DNA from: Methanobacterium sp. | GTDB taxonomy: Archaea; Methanobacteriota; Methanobacteria; Methanobacteriales; Methanobacteriaceae | Direction of reading: 5' to 3' | Assembly (NCBI GenBank): GCA_028682985.1 | Contig: JAJRAE010000105.1 | Span: 1 to 10,521 of the forward strand | Length of the DNA stretch: 10,521 nucleotides | Shown here: positions 1 to 7,194 of the stretch, one piece after another | Numbering within the stretch: the first letter of the stretch is position 1 | Layout: every line of letters begins with the position of its first letter | Made by a program: the position numbers and the translations under genes | Notes under the pieces: model-generated | Told to the model about the DNA's origin: nothing | Database searches by the model: none | What the model saw: only the letters and a program-made list of their open reading frames with translations

Positions 1-1
1 C

Positions 2-757
2 GCACTCGAAAATAATGATCACCGAGATTATCTCCCCTCCCAGGAAGATCTACGGGTTAAAGCCTTTGAACCAGATTTTAGGTTGGGTAATAAAGCTTTG
101 ATGGAGAGGATGTCCTCAATGGCTCGTCGGTTTTCAGAATGGACCATTGCAGAGCATATTATTGAATCGGAACTTGATGAAGGGGACTTAATTATTAAAG
201 ATGGATCCCTGCAAACTTCCCATGTTAATGAGAATAAATATGTGGAAAAAGTATTTGAGAAGGCCCGGGAAAAAGGAGTCGTCTTCACTGGTTTATCCAA
301 GTCCTGCAGATTAACCACTAATACCGGGTACTCTCTTATTGCTGCTATAGAAAAATTTGCCCGCGAAAATGAAATAGAATTTGATGAATGGTGCTATTTC
401 CCCATAGCCCGCAGTAAACAGGGAAAAGATCACTCAGCACTGATAATGGTGGTTAAATTAAACAAAAATGCCAGCACATCATTCCGGTTTGAAATCCTAA
501 AGAGTCAGGCCGATAACATGAGTAAGAATGAAATAATAGATTTAATCTCTTCTGTAGCTGAATATTCTAGGGATATAACAATACCCGGATATCCTTATGG
601 TCTTTTCGATGCCCATGTTTGGGCCCGAGTTAGAAATGAAGATTTAAATAACTATAAAATTATACTTGACTCTGAATTAGCCAGAACAGACGCATATGAA
701 GATTTTAACGCCCGTATAAAAGCAGTGAATATGCATGATAAATTAGATGAATTGTGA
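2..757 (+). CDS. nurA: NurA 5'-3' nuclease, 5'-truncated by window edge
   Basis: NurA is the nuclease that binds the HerA ATPase ring and degrades DNA ends during archaeal end resection. The reading frame is open from base 2 with no stop, so the gene begins before the window; the TTG at 83 is only an internal codon. About 251 residues are visible, against roughly 330-450 for the family. The missing N-terminus should hold the first catalytic Asp (DGS motif). Three family signatures are visible: the KDGSL motif (about residue 67 of the visible part), the GLSKS motif (Lys at about 100), and the C-terminal PGYPYGLFDAH motif followed by an Arg-containing helix. herA starts about 33 nt after the stop, supporting joint expression and the HerA-NurA pairing. 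No frameshift is seen. Identity is by motif and neighbourhood; NurA is a poorly conserved family, but the combination is convincing. Confidence 0.88.
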   Translation, partial: ALENNDHRDYLPSQEDLRVKAFEPDFRLGNKALMERMSSMARRFSEWTIAEHIIESELDEGDLIIKDGSLQTSHVNENKYVEKVFEKAREKGVVFTGLSKSCRLTTNTGYSLIAAIEKFARENEIEFDEWCYFPIARSKQGKDHSALIMVVKLNKNASTSFRFEILKSQADNMSKNEIIDLISSVAEYSRDITIPGYPYGLFDAHVWARVRNEDLNNYKIILDSELARTDAYEDFNARIKAVNMHDKLDEL

Positions 758-780
758 ATTTTTTCAATCGAAATTAATAA

Positions 781-785
781 GGTGA
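781..785 (+). promoter_or_regulatory. Ribosome binding site deciding the herA start
   Basis: GGTGA lies 5 nt before ATG 791 and matches the anti-Shine-Dalgarno end of archaeal 16S rRNA. It overlaps the alternative GTG start at 782, which has no purine-rich site of its own. This argues for initiation at 791. Confidence 0.65.
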
Positions 786-790
786 AACAT

Positions 791-2401
791 ATGAAAGGCG
801 GTCAGATAGTTGGTGGGGGATTAAAGGATATCTATATCCGGGAGAAAAGCGACTCCCAAATGGAGTTAGGAGATTTACTGGTGGCGGAAGGAACAAATTC
901 AGATTACACCATTATTCAGGTTAAGGATATAGAATACCGCAGCCAGATACCCCAGGCCACCCTGGAATTATCAGCCGGTATGAAGCTAGAGGGCTTAGGT
1001 GATAATCTTGAGATAATGCAGCCCACACTACGTAATTACCTGGTAGCACGGGCGAAAAGCCTGCTATATGTACAGAAATACGAAAAAGATGAATATGTAA
1101 TAAAAAGCCCCAAAAGACCACCATCCTTCTTTAATGAAATACAATCCATTAACAACGAACACCTAGGATTTCTAAAACCCGATGATATCAAAAATTCCAT
1201 TTATCTGGGGGATATCAGAAGCGGATCGACTGTTAAAAATGATGTTAAGGTCCATATAGATCTGGTTAAATCATTAACTCACCATATCTTCATACCAGCC
1301 ACTACCGGCCGAGGAAAGAGTAACCTGGTCAGGGTTATGCTCTGGAGCATACTGGACAGCGAAGGGGCCGGAATATTGGTATTAGATCCCCATAACGAAT
1401 ATTTTGGAGACAGTGTTAGAAAAGGACTGCGTGATCACCCCCGGAGTAAAGAAAAACTGGAATATTACTCTCCTGATAGTGGGAACCAAGATGCTCTGAC
1501 ATTATCAATCAACATTAAAAAAATACGCCCCCAGCACTTCACTGGAATTGGGGGGTTTTCCTCTGCCCAGAGCGAGGCTATGCGAATGTTTTTCAATAAA
1601 TATCGTCAGGATTGGATAGGTGAAATAGCCAAGGAGAAAGATTATAAGATTCTTAAATCCATGGGTATTGATGATAAGACAGCCAAGGTATTGAAGAGGA
1701 AGATAGAAACCAAACTGGGAGTATCTGCCATTGCAGATGAATCATCACCTGATGAAAAGAAGGTAATGTTCAAAAGCAAATTGTTTGTAGGGGGAGAATC
1801 TGGTTTATCCACTATAACCGATATTGTTAAGTCCTTGGAGCAAGGTAAAATTGTTATAATCGACAGTTCAAAGTTAAGCGACTTCGAAGAGCTATTTGTG
1901 GGAAGCATCATCGCCAGCAACATATTCCAGAAGTATAAAACCTACAACTCGGAGATCCTGAAGGATAAACCAGTGATCAGTATAGTTATTGAAGAAGCCC
2001 CCAGGGTATTAGGTAGAGATGCACTGGAAAGTGGAATGGGTAACAACATATATGGCACCATCGCCCGAGAGGGTAGGAAATTTAAACTGGGACTCATTGC
2101 CATCACACAGCTGGCCAGTGTGATTCCCCGGGCTATCCTGGCCAATATGAACACTAAGATAATACTGGGTAATGAAATGTCCATGGAAAGATCTGCCATC
2201 ATAGACAGTGCTTCCCAGGATCTTTCTGATGATAACAGGATCATAGCTAGTTTAGATAAGGGAGAAGCGATTGTAAGTAGTGTTTTTACCAAATTCGCAA
2301 TCCCCATTTACACCCCGGAATTTGAAAGATTTGTAGATGATTATCTAGAAAATATGCCTCCGAAAATGGAGGTTGAAGGAGAAACAGAGTTGATAGGATA
2401 A
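791..2401 (+). CDS. herA: HerA hexameric DNA-translocating ATPase
   Basis: HerA is an FtsK/VirB4-class hexameric ATPase that moves along double-stranded DNA and drives NurA during end resection. The N-terminal ~100 residues look like the HAS barrel used to dock NurA. The Walker A motif is ATTGRGKSN (Lys codon at 1316). A DPHNEY motif typical of HerA follows (Asp codon at 1385), then the Walker B strand IVIEEAP (first Glu codon at 1991). Next comes REGRKFKLGLIAITQ, which carries the expected arginine finger and the sensor Gln. An in-frame GTG at 782 is possible, but the GGTGA at 781-785 sits 5 nt before ATG 791 and would overlap the GTG, so the ATG is preferred. The product is 536 residues, normal for the family. 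It lies between nurA and mre11 in what looks like one transcript. Confidence 0.95.
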   Translation: MKGGQIVGGGLKDIYIREKSDSQMELGDLLVAEGTNSDYTIIQVKDIEYRSQIPQATLELSAGMKLEGLGDNLEIMQPTLRNYLVARAKSLLYVQKYEKDEYVIKSPKRPPSFFNEIQSINNEHLGFLKPDDIKNSIYLGDIRSGSTVKNDVKVHIDLVKSLTHHIFIPATTGRGKSNLVRVMLWSILDSEGAGILVLDPHNEYFGDSVRKGLRDHPRSKEKLEYYSPDSGNQDALTLSINIKKIRPQHFTGIGGFSSAQSEAMRMFFNKYRQDWIGEIAKEKDYKILKSMGIDDKTAKVLKRKIETKLGVSAIADESSPDEKKVMFKSKLFVGGESGLSTITDIVKSLEQGKIVIIDSSKLSDFEELFVGSIIASNIFQKYKTYNSEILKDKPVISIVIEEAPRVLGRDALESGMGNNIYGTIAREGRKFKLGLIAITQLASVIPRAILANMNTKIILGNEMSMERSAIIDSASQDLSDDNRIIASLDKGEAIVSSVFTKFAIPIYTPEFERFVDDYLENMPPKMEVEGETELIG

Positions 2402-2445
2402 CCTTTTAATTCTGTTTGATCAATAAAACAACAGCGTGAATGTAC

Positions 2446-3741
2446 ATGTATAAATTTGCTCATCTTGCAGACTGCCATTTAGGCGCTCAAAAATATCCTG
2501 AACTTAAAGAATTAGAAATAAAGGCATTCAAAGAATGTCTAGATATCTGTTTGGAAGAAGAAGTGGATTTCATAATTATAGCCGGGGACCTGTTCCATTC
2601 CAACCTGCCGGATATGGGTGTAGTAAAGGAGGCAGTGGGAAAATTGAGCCAGGTAAAGGAGAGCGGAATACCGGTTTATGTGAATTACGGAAGCCACGAT
2701 TTCAGCCCCAACCAAACATCCATCATCGACGTTATAACCGAAAGCGGACTGTTAAAAAAGTTATTCCAGGGTAAAATTGTTAAGGATGAATCTCAAAGAG
2801 AAAAATTAGAGTTAAACTTCCTGGTAGATCCCAAAACCAAAATCAAATTAACTGGAATATCCGGCAGAAAAATGGGAATAGATGATTCATACTATGACAT
2901 CCTGGATAAAACCATTTTGGAAGAGGAGGAAGGAATGAAAATATTTGTTTTCCACACCTCTGTGAAATTCCTGCTACCGGATTATCTATCAAAAATGGAA
3001 GGTATTGAAATAAAGAAGTTCCCCCGCTACTTTGAATACTATGCTGGAGGTCACATCCATAAAAGAGTATGTGAAGATACATTATCAGATTATGGACCGG
3101 TAACTTATTCAGGACCTCTTTTCGGTGGTTATCCCCGCGATCTGGAGATGAGCGCCCGGGGAGAAAAACGAGGATTTTACATAGTGGAATTAAATGATGA
3201 AAACAGTTTAAATTGTAAAAATATAAATTTTATTGAACTTAATCTAGCCAAATATTCCTATATAGAATTTCACGCTGATCATAAGAACTCACATGAATTA
3301 TACGAAGAACTAAAGACTAAAATCAAAGATCAATCAAAAAAGGGCAATATAGAAAATAGAATTGTTGTACTGAAGGTTAAAGGAGAATTAACCGGCGGAA
3401 AAACATCTGATATTAATTTCCAGGAGATCCGCAAAATTTTAAAGGAGTCCGGAGCACTTCATGTCAGTATAAACTACCACGGACTAGTTTCCCGTGAATT
3501 CACCCAGATCAGAGTTAAAGGAGAAACAGTAGAAGAAATAGAAGACAACCTACTGAAGGAAAATATTGATAATCTAAAAATCTCCAGAAAAGAATTAGGA
3601 AGTACTGGAGGAAAAGAACTAGCAGGTAGGCTGCTTAAAGTTATCCGACAAAACCCAAAACCAAATGAGAAAAAGGGAGAATATAACAACCGAATCTTAA
3701 AAGAATCTCTGGCAGTGCTGGGATTGGAGGATATAGAATAA
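2446..3741 (+). CDS. mre11: Mre11 nuclease of the Mre11-Rad50 complex (GSHD variant)
   Basis: Mre11 is the Mn-dependent phosphoesterase that cuts DNA at broken ends in complex with Rad50. Numbered from ATG 2440, the metal-binding motifs are Asp11/His13 (ADCHLG), Asp50 and His53 (GDLFH), His86 (GSHD), His172 (FHTS) and His205/His207 (GGHIH). Spacing matches Pyrococcus Mre11 closely. The one departure is Ser85, where the family normally has a metal-binding Asn (GNHD). The capping domain and a Lys/Glu-rich C-terminus with a likely Rad50-binding region follow from about residue 250. An ATG occurs at both 2440 and 2446. GTGA at 2436-2439 abuts the first but is 6 nt before the second, so 2446 is preferred (431 residues). 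rad50 begins 34 nt downstream. The family call is secure; the effect of Ser85 on activity is unknown. Confidence 0.94.
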   Translation: MYKFAHLADCHLGAQKYPELKELEIKAFKECLDICLEEEVDFIIIAGDLFHSNLPDMGVVKEAVGKLSQVKESGIPVYVNYGSHDFSPNQTSIIDVITESGLLKKLFQGKIVKDESQREKLELNFLVDPKTKIKLTGISGRKMGIDDSYYDILDKTILEEEEGMKIFVFHTSVKFLLPDYLSKMEGIEIKKFPRYFEYYAGGHIHKRVCEDTLSDYGPVTYSGPLFGGYPRDLEMSARGEKRGFYIVELNDENSLNCKNINFIELNLAKYSYIEFHADHKNSHELYEELKTKIKDQSKKGNIENRIVVLKVKGELTGGKTSDINFQEIRKILKESGALHVSINYHGLVSREFTQIRVKGETVEEIEDNLLKENIDNLKISRKELGSTGGKELAGRLLKVIRQNPKPNEKKGEYNNRILKESLAVLGLEDIE

Positions 3742-3775
3742 CTACAATTTTACATTAATTAATTCTTGGTGATAT

Positions 3776-6214
3776 ATGATATTTAACACTTTACGGATGG
3801 AAAATATCCGCAGTTATGAGAAATGCAGGATAGAATTTCCCAGGGGAACCTCACTTTTTGAGGGTGATGTGGGATCTGGAAAATCAACCATTCTTATGGC
3901 TCTGGAATTTGCTCTTTTTGGATTGGGAAATCAGAAAGGGGATGCTCTCCTACGCAAAGGAGCAAAAAAAGGGTCCGTATTTCTGGATTTCAGCGTAGGA
4001 GATAAAAAATATCAGATTAAAAGAACCCTACTCCGGAATGATAAAAACACCATTAGACAGGATAAAGGAGAATTAGGGGTAAATGGTAGGAAGATGCAAC
4101 TATCGCCCTCCGAGATCAAAGAGAGAATATTGGACATCCTCAACTTTAAAGAACCACCTAACCCTCGTTCGCAGAGCGTGATCTTTCGCTACGCGGTTTA
4201 CACACCTCAGGAAGAGATGAAATTCATACTCAGCCAGAAGCCCGATATCAGACTGCAAACATTAAGAAATGCATTCGGAATCGAGGATTATAAGATAGCA
4301 GTTGAAAACGCCACCCAGATATCAAGGCTAATTAAAAATAAAATAAACTATTTAAATGGTCAGATATCAGATTTAAGCAATAAAAAGGATTCCTTAATAG
4401 AAATACAGGGAAAATTATCAGATAATAAAAAACTATTAGTGCAGTACCAGGAACGATTAAAAGTGGTTGAGGACGAACTGGAAAGAAAGAAAACTCAACT
4501 CGGAAATCTAAAAGAAAAAGAATCAAATCTAAAACAGATCCAGGCAGAAATACCACACTTAAAAAAACAGATTCAAGATAAATTAGATCTATCTGATAAA
4601 TATGCTCAGGATATTAAAAAGATGGAAGATGATAACCGGGAGAGATTACAGCCAGAAATAAACCGCCTAGAGAACAAGGAAAAACCAGTCCAGATTAGCC
4701 AGGAAAAGCTTCGAGAAAAAATTGAAAATATCAGGGAATTAACTGGGAAACGTGAGAGACTGGGAGCTAATCTTTCTTTACTTCTTGAAGACCAGCAAAA
4801 GCTGGAAGAAGAATTGAATGATTGGAAGGATAAAGATCAGGATGATTTAAATAAAGAAACGATAGACCTGGTCCAGAGGAAGGAGAAGGAAAAAGAATCA
4901 CTGGATTCACATGAATCTCAATTACAGATCATCATACAGAAGATCTACAAATTTGAAGCACAGATGGAGGATGTAAATAAAAAGTTGAATAATCTAAATG
5001 GTTTGGGTGAAAGTTGCCCCATCTGTGGTAGTGTACTTGATGAAGACCACAAGAAAAACCTGAAAAAAGAAAGGGAACAGGAAATGCGCCGGGGCACTTC
5101 GGAGATTAAAATATTAAAAGAGGTCAGATCTAAAGGAGAGCAGAAAGTAGAACAAGATAAAATTAAATTAAAAGAACTGGAAAAAGAATCCAATCAGTTT
5201 GAAATCATTAAATCTAAATATAAAACATATAATGAAATTAAAACCAAAATAACAGCCATAAATGAACAGATAACTAATATAGATGAGAAAATTTCCTTAT
5301 ATATGGACGAACCAGTATCTCTCAAGATGGACCAATATCTTCAACATCTAGAGAATTTATCTACTAAAATCAAAGAGTATGAGCAGGAGCAGGAAACTCT
5401 GAAAAGTATCATATATCAGTTTGATGGAAATAAAGAAAAAATTAAAGAAAATTTGGGTAATATAGATATATTAATAGTCGAGATTGAAAAATTAAAAGAA
5501 GATCTAGCAACTTATGAGCATGAAGTTGAGGAGGTTTCAGAAATCCTCCATAATATTGAAGTTTTACAAACATCCTATGAGGAAGTAGGGAAAGATGAAA
5601 CTTTACTAAATAGAAATATTATAACAACCCAAACCCTAATAATAAGGTTTGAGGAGGATGTACTGGCACTTGAAAATGAAATAAAAGAAAAAGAGATACT
5701 GCGAAAACAGTCAGATAGGCTTAAGGATTATTATATCTGGCTTAATGAATACATGATTCCTACCTTGAGTGTAATAGAAAAACATGTGATGCAAAATATC
5801 CATCTGGAATTTGATGATAACTTCAAAAAATGGTTCAACCTGTTAATAGATGACCCCAGCAAAACAGGTAAAATAGATGAAGAGTTCACACCAATAGTAG
5901 AGCAGGACGGATTCGAGCAGGAGATAAACTATTTAAGCGGTGGAGAAAAAACAAGCGTGGCATTAGCCTACAGATTAGCCTTAAATAACATAGTGCAAAA
6001 AGTTTCAACTGGAATGAAATCCAATTTACTAATAATGGATGAACCCACTGATGGATTCAGTAAAGAACAGCTATTCAAAATCCGGGATATACTTAATGAA
6101 CTCAAATACCCCCAGATAATAATAGTATCTCATGAAAGGGAATTAGAAAGCTTCGCTGATAACATCTTCAAGATAGAAAAGGCAGATGGAGTTTCAAATG
6201 TATCTCAGGTATAG
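3776..6214 (+). CDS. rad50: Rad50 SMC-like ATPase with zinc hook
   Basis: Rad50 is the ATP-driven clamp partner of Mre11 that binds and tethers DNA ends. Walker A is GDVGSGKST (Lys36), in place of the common GxNGxGKS form. The Q-loop Gln is about residue 145 (YTPQEEM). A Lys/Glu-rich coiled coil runs from about 180 to 650, interrupted by the zinc hook CPIC (Cys414, Cys417) near its middle. The C-terminal lobe has the signature LSGGEKTS (Ser721), Walker B LLIMDEP (Asp755, Glu756) and H-loop His786. The D-loop reads EPTDGFS rather than the usual EPTxxLD, so the D-loop Asp is Ser762. At 812 residues it is slightly shorter than many Rad50s. GGTGA at 3768-3772 precedes the ATG by 3 nt. It follows mre11 closely and its stop is 3 nt before the next gene. 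Family assignment is secure. Confidence 0.95.
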   Translation: MIFNTLRMENIRSYEKCRIEFPRGTSLFEGDVGSGKSTILMALEFALFGLGNQKGDALLRKGAKKGSVFLDFSVGDKKYQIKRTLLRNDKNTIRQDKGELGVNGRKMQLSPSEIKERILDILNFKEPPNPRSQSVIFRYAVYTPQEEMKFILSQKPDIRLQTLRNAFGIEDYKIAVENATQISRLIKNKINYLNGQISDLSNKKDSLIEIQGKLSDNKKLLVQYQERLKVVEDELERKKTQLGNLKEKESNLKQIQAEIPHLKKQIQDKLDLSDKYAQDIKKMEDDNRERLQPEINRLENKEKPVQISQEKLREKIENIRELTGKRERLGANLSLLLEDQQKLEEELNDWKDKDQDDLNKETIDLVQRKEKEKESLDSHESQLQIIIQKIYKFEAQMEDVNKKLNNLNGLGESCPICGSVLDEDHKKNLKKEREQEMRRGTSEIKILKEVRSKGEQKVEQDKIKLKELEKESNQFEIIKSKYKTYNEIKTKITAINEQITNIDEKISLYMDEPVSLKMDQYLQHLENLSTKIKEYEQEQETLKSIIYQFDGNKEKIKENLGNIDILIVEIEKLKEDLATYEHEVEEVSEILHNIEVLQTSYEEVGKDETLLNRNIITTQTLIIRFEEDVLALENEIKEKEILRKQSDRLKDYYIWLNEYMIPTLSVIEKHVMQNIHLEFDDNFKKWFNLLIDDPSKTGKIDEEFTPIVEQDGFEQEINYLSGGEKTSVALAYRLALNNIVQKVSTGMKSNLLIMDEPTDGFSKEQLFKIRDILNELKYPQIIIVSHERELESFADNIFKIEKADGVSNVSQV

Positions 6215-6217
6215 AAA

Positions 6218-6721
6218 ATGACCAATCGGACCATTATCATTAGTAGAATAAAATATTTTCAGATGGAATACCCTGATGGAGTTCCCTTAAACATTTTAAA
6301 GCTTGACCTGGATTTGTCTGTTGATGAACTGCAACAAAATCTACTCGGCCTGGAAAATGAAGGACGGCTATTCATAGAAAATGAAGAATATGTCAAACTG
6401 GTAGAGAGCATCGGTGAAGAAGATGCTAATCAATTAGATGCATCTCGTGAATTAGTAAGTGCTGAATACAGATCTGAAGAGCCACCAATCAAGAAGGCTG
6501 AAACCTACGACTTAACTGAGAAGGAAATCTCAGCATTGAAAATTATAAAAAATTTAACAGATGAATCAGGACATATTCCAAGATACATGATGGAAGGATC
6601 TCTGTTATACGGGGATTTAAAGATGAATACGCTGGGTGTTTATAATCTTATCATGTCCCTGGAAAATAAGGGCATAATTAAAAAGATTCAAATTAAAGAT
6701 AACGAATATTATTCCACATAA
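6218..6721 (+). CDS. Uncharacterised two-winged-helix protein linked to rad50
   Basis: I do not recognise a named family for this 167-residue, acidic protein. Its sequence suggests two winged-helix domains. Residues about 5-60 have helices, a VDELQQNLLGLENEG recognition-helix pattern and an LFIENEEYVKL wing. Residues about 99-166 start with LTEKEISALKIIKNL, continue with GVYNLIMSLENKGII and end in a short wing. A charged linker of about 35 residues with PP joins them. The ATG is 3 nt after the rad50 stop, with only a weak AGGT at 6207-6210, so translational coupling to rad50 is likely. The position suggests a regulator or DNA-binding accessory of the NurA-HerA-Mre11-Rad50 set. That role is inferred only from position and predicted fold; a general transcription regulator that merely sits in the operon is equally possible. 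Confidence 0.8.
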   Translation: MTNRTIIISRIKYFQMEYPDGVPLNILKLDLDLSVDELQQNLLGLENEGRLFIENEEYVKLVESIGEEDANQLDASRELVSAEYRSEEPPIKKAETYDLTEKEISALKIIKNLTDESGHIPRYMMEGSLLYGDLKMNTLGVYNLIMSLENKGIIKKIQIKDNEYYST

Positions 6722-6760
6722 AAATTTTTATTTATTAGATATTTATTTATAATATTCTTC
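6722..6760 (+). terminator. T-rich probable terminator of the resection operon
   Basis: Directly after the stop codon at 6719-6721 the plus strand becomes T-rich, with TTTTT at 6725-6729 and further ATTTATT blocks. Archaeal RNA polymerase commonly terminates at U-runs without a hairpin. The transition to a gene with its own upstream region supports an operon end here. No strong stem was seen. Confidence 0.4.
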
Positions 6761-6771
6761 TATATCCATAT

Positions 6772-6801
6772 TTTAAGCTGTAATATATTGCTTTAAGCTG
6801 T
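6772..6801 (+). repeat. Paired direct repeat TTTAAGCTGT, possible operator
   Basis: TTTAAGCTGT occurs at 6772-6781 and again at 6792-6801, exactly 20 bp apart start to start, about two helical turns. A TATA-like TAATATAT (6781-6788) lies between the two cores. The arrangement would let a regulator bind the same DNA face on both sides of a promoter element ahead of the hsp20-like gene. The repeats are seen directly; the operator role is inferred. Confidence 0.4.
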
Positions 6802-6806
6802 TTTTA

Positions 6807-6851
6807 ACCGAAATTATTTTTATTTGGTCATCCATAATATAATATGGTGAT
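6807..6851 (+). promoter_or_regulatory. Candidate promoter and ribosome binding site of the Hsp20 gene
   Basis: ACCGAAAT (6807-6814) resembles an archaeal BRE and is followed by the AT-rich TTATTTTTATT, a possible TATA box. An alternative TATA-like TAATATAT is at 6781-6788. GGTGAT at 6846-6851 is a good ribosome binding site 5 nt before the TTG start at 6857. The promoter assignment is uncertain; the ribosome binding site is clear. Confidence 0.35.
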
Positions 6852-6856
6852 TAATT

Positions 6857-7156
6857 TTGGGTGAACAAGAGGATAACCTGATAACTCCTGCAGTTTGCGT
6901 ATATCATGATAACCAGAAATACAGCATAGAAGTGGAACTTCCTGGTGTGGAAAAAGAAGATATAGATTTTCAGATAAGTGAAAACTGGTTCTGCTTAAAA
7001 GCACCTAAAGAAAATGAATTATTTTCAGGTTGCTGGGTGTTAGCCCATAATATAAGACCGGAAATGGCCAAAGCTAAATTCGAAAATGGTCTTCTAAGTA
7101 TACTGGTACCCATCGAAGAAATAGCAGTTGAGGGAATGAAGATAAGAGTTGGATAA
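6857..7156 (+). CDS. Small heat shock protein, Hsp20/alpha-crystallin family, minimal form
   Basis: Small heat shock proteins are ATP-independent holdases that bind unfolding proteins in the cytoplasm. This 99-residue product is almost only the alpha-crystallin domain. YSIEVELPGVEKEDI (about residues 22-36) matches the early beta-strands, and AKFENGLLSILVP (about 74-86) is the hallmark A-x-x-x-n-G-L motif before the last strand. The N-terminal arm is only about 15 residues, and the C-terminal tail is very short, with an IRV close to the end that could stand in for the usual IXI oligomer motif. A TTG start is chosen because GGTGAT lies 5 nt upstream and no in-frame ATG precedes the domain. The gene is followed 38 nt later by an F420 enzyme gene; cotranscription is possible. 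A CS-domain (p23-like) protein is a less likely alternative. Confidence 0.8.
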   Translation: MGEQEDNLITPAVCVYHDNQKYSIEVELPGVEKEDIDFQISENWFCLKAPKENELFSGCWVLAHNIRPEMAKAKFENGLLSILVPIEEIAVEGMKIRVG

Positions 7157-7194
7157 CACTTTATAATAATTTTATTTTTTTTGAGGAGAAAGAA

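Noticed and set aside
28..318. Minus-strand 96-codon ORF opposite nurA
   Set aside because: It lies wholly within the clearly coding nurA frame, and its Ser-rich translation has no recognisable motif; it is an antisense shadow.
1942..2307. Minus-strand 121-codon ORF with hydrophobic, Leu/Ile-rich translation
   Set aside because: It overlaps the HerA Walker B and arginine-finger region antisense; the hydrophobic look is a by-product of the complementary strand.
2412..2434. CTGTT...AACAG inverted repeat between herA and mre11
   Set aside because: The 5-bp arms with a 13-nt loop are weak and likely chance; no T-run follows to make a terminator.
2535..2774. Plus-strand 79-codon ORF inside mre11
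   Set aside because: It overlaps the Mre11 metal-binding motifs in another frame and has no start signal; shadow of mre11.
4332..5193. Two minus-strand ORFs across the rad50 coiled coil
   Set aside because: Phe/Leu/Ser-rich antisense of Lys/Glu-rich codons is expected opposite coiled-coil genes; not genes.
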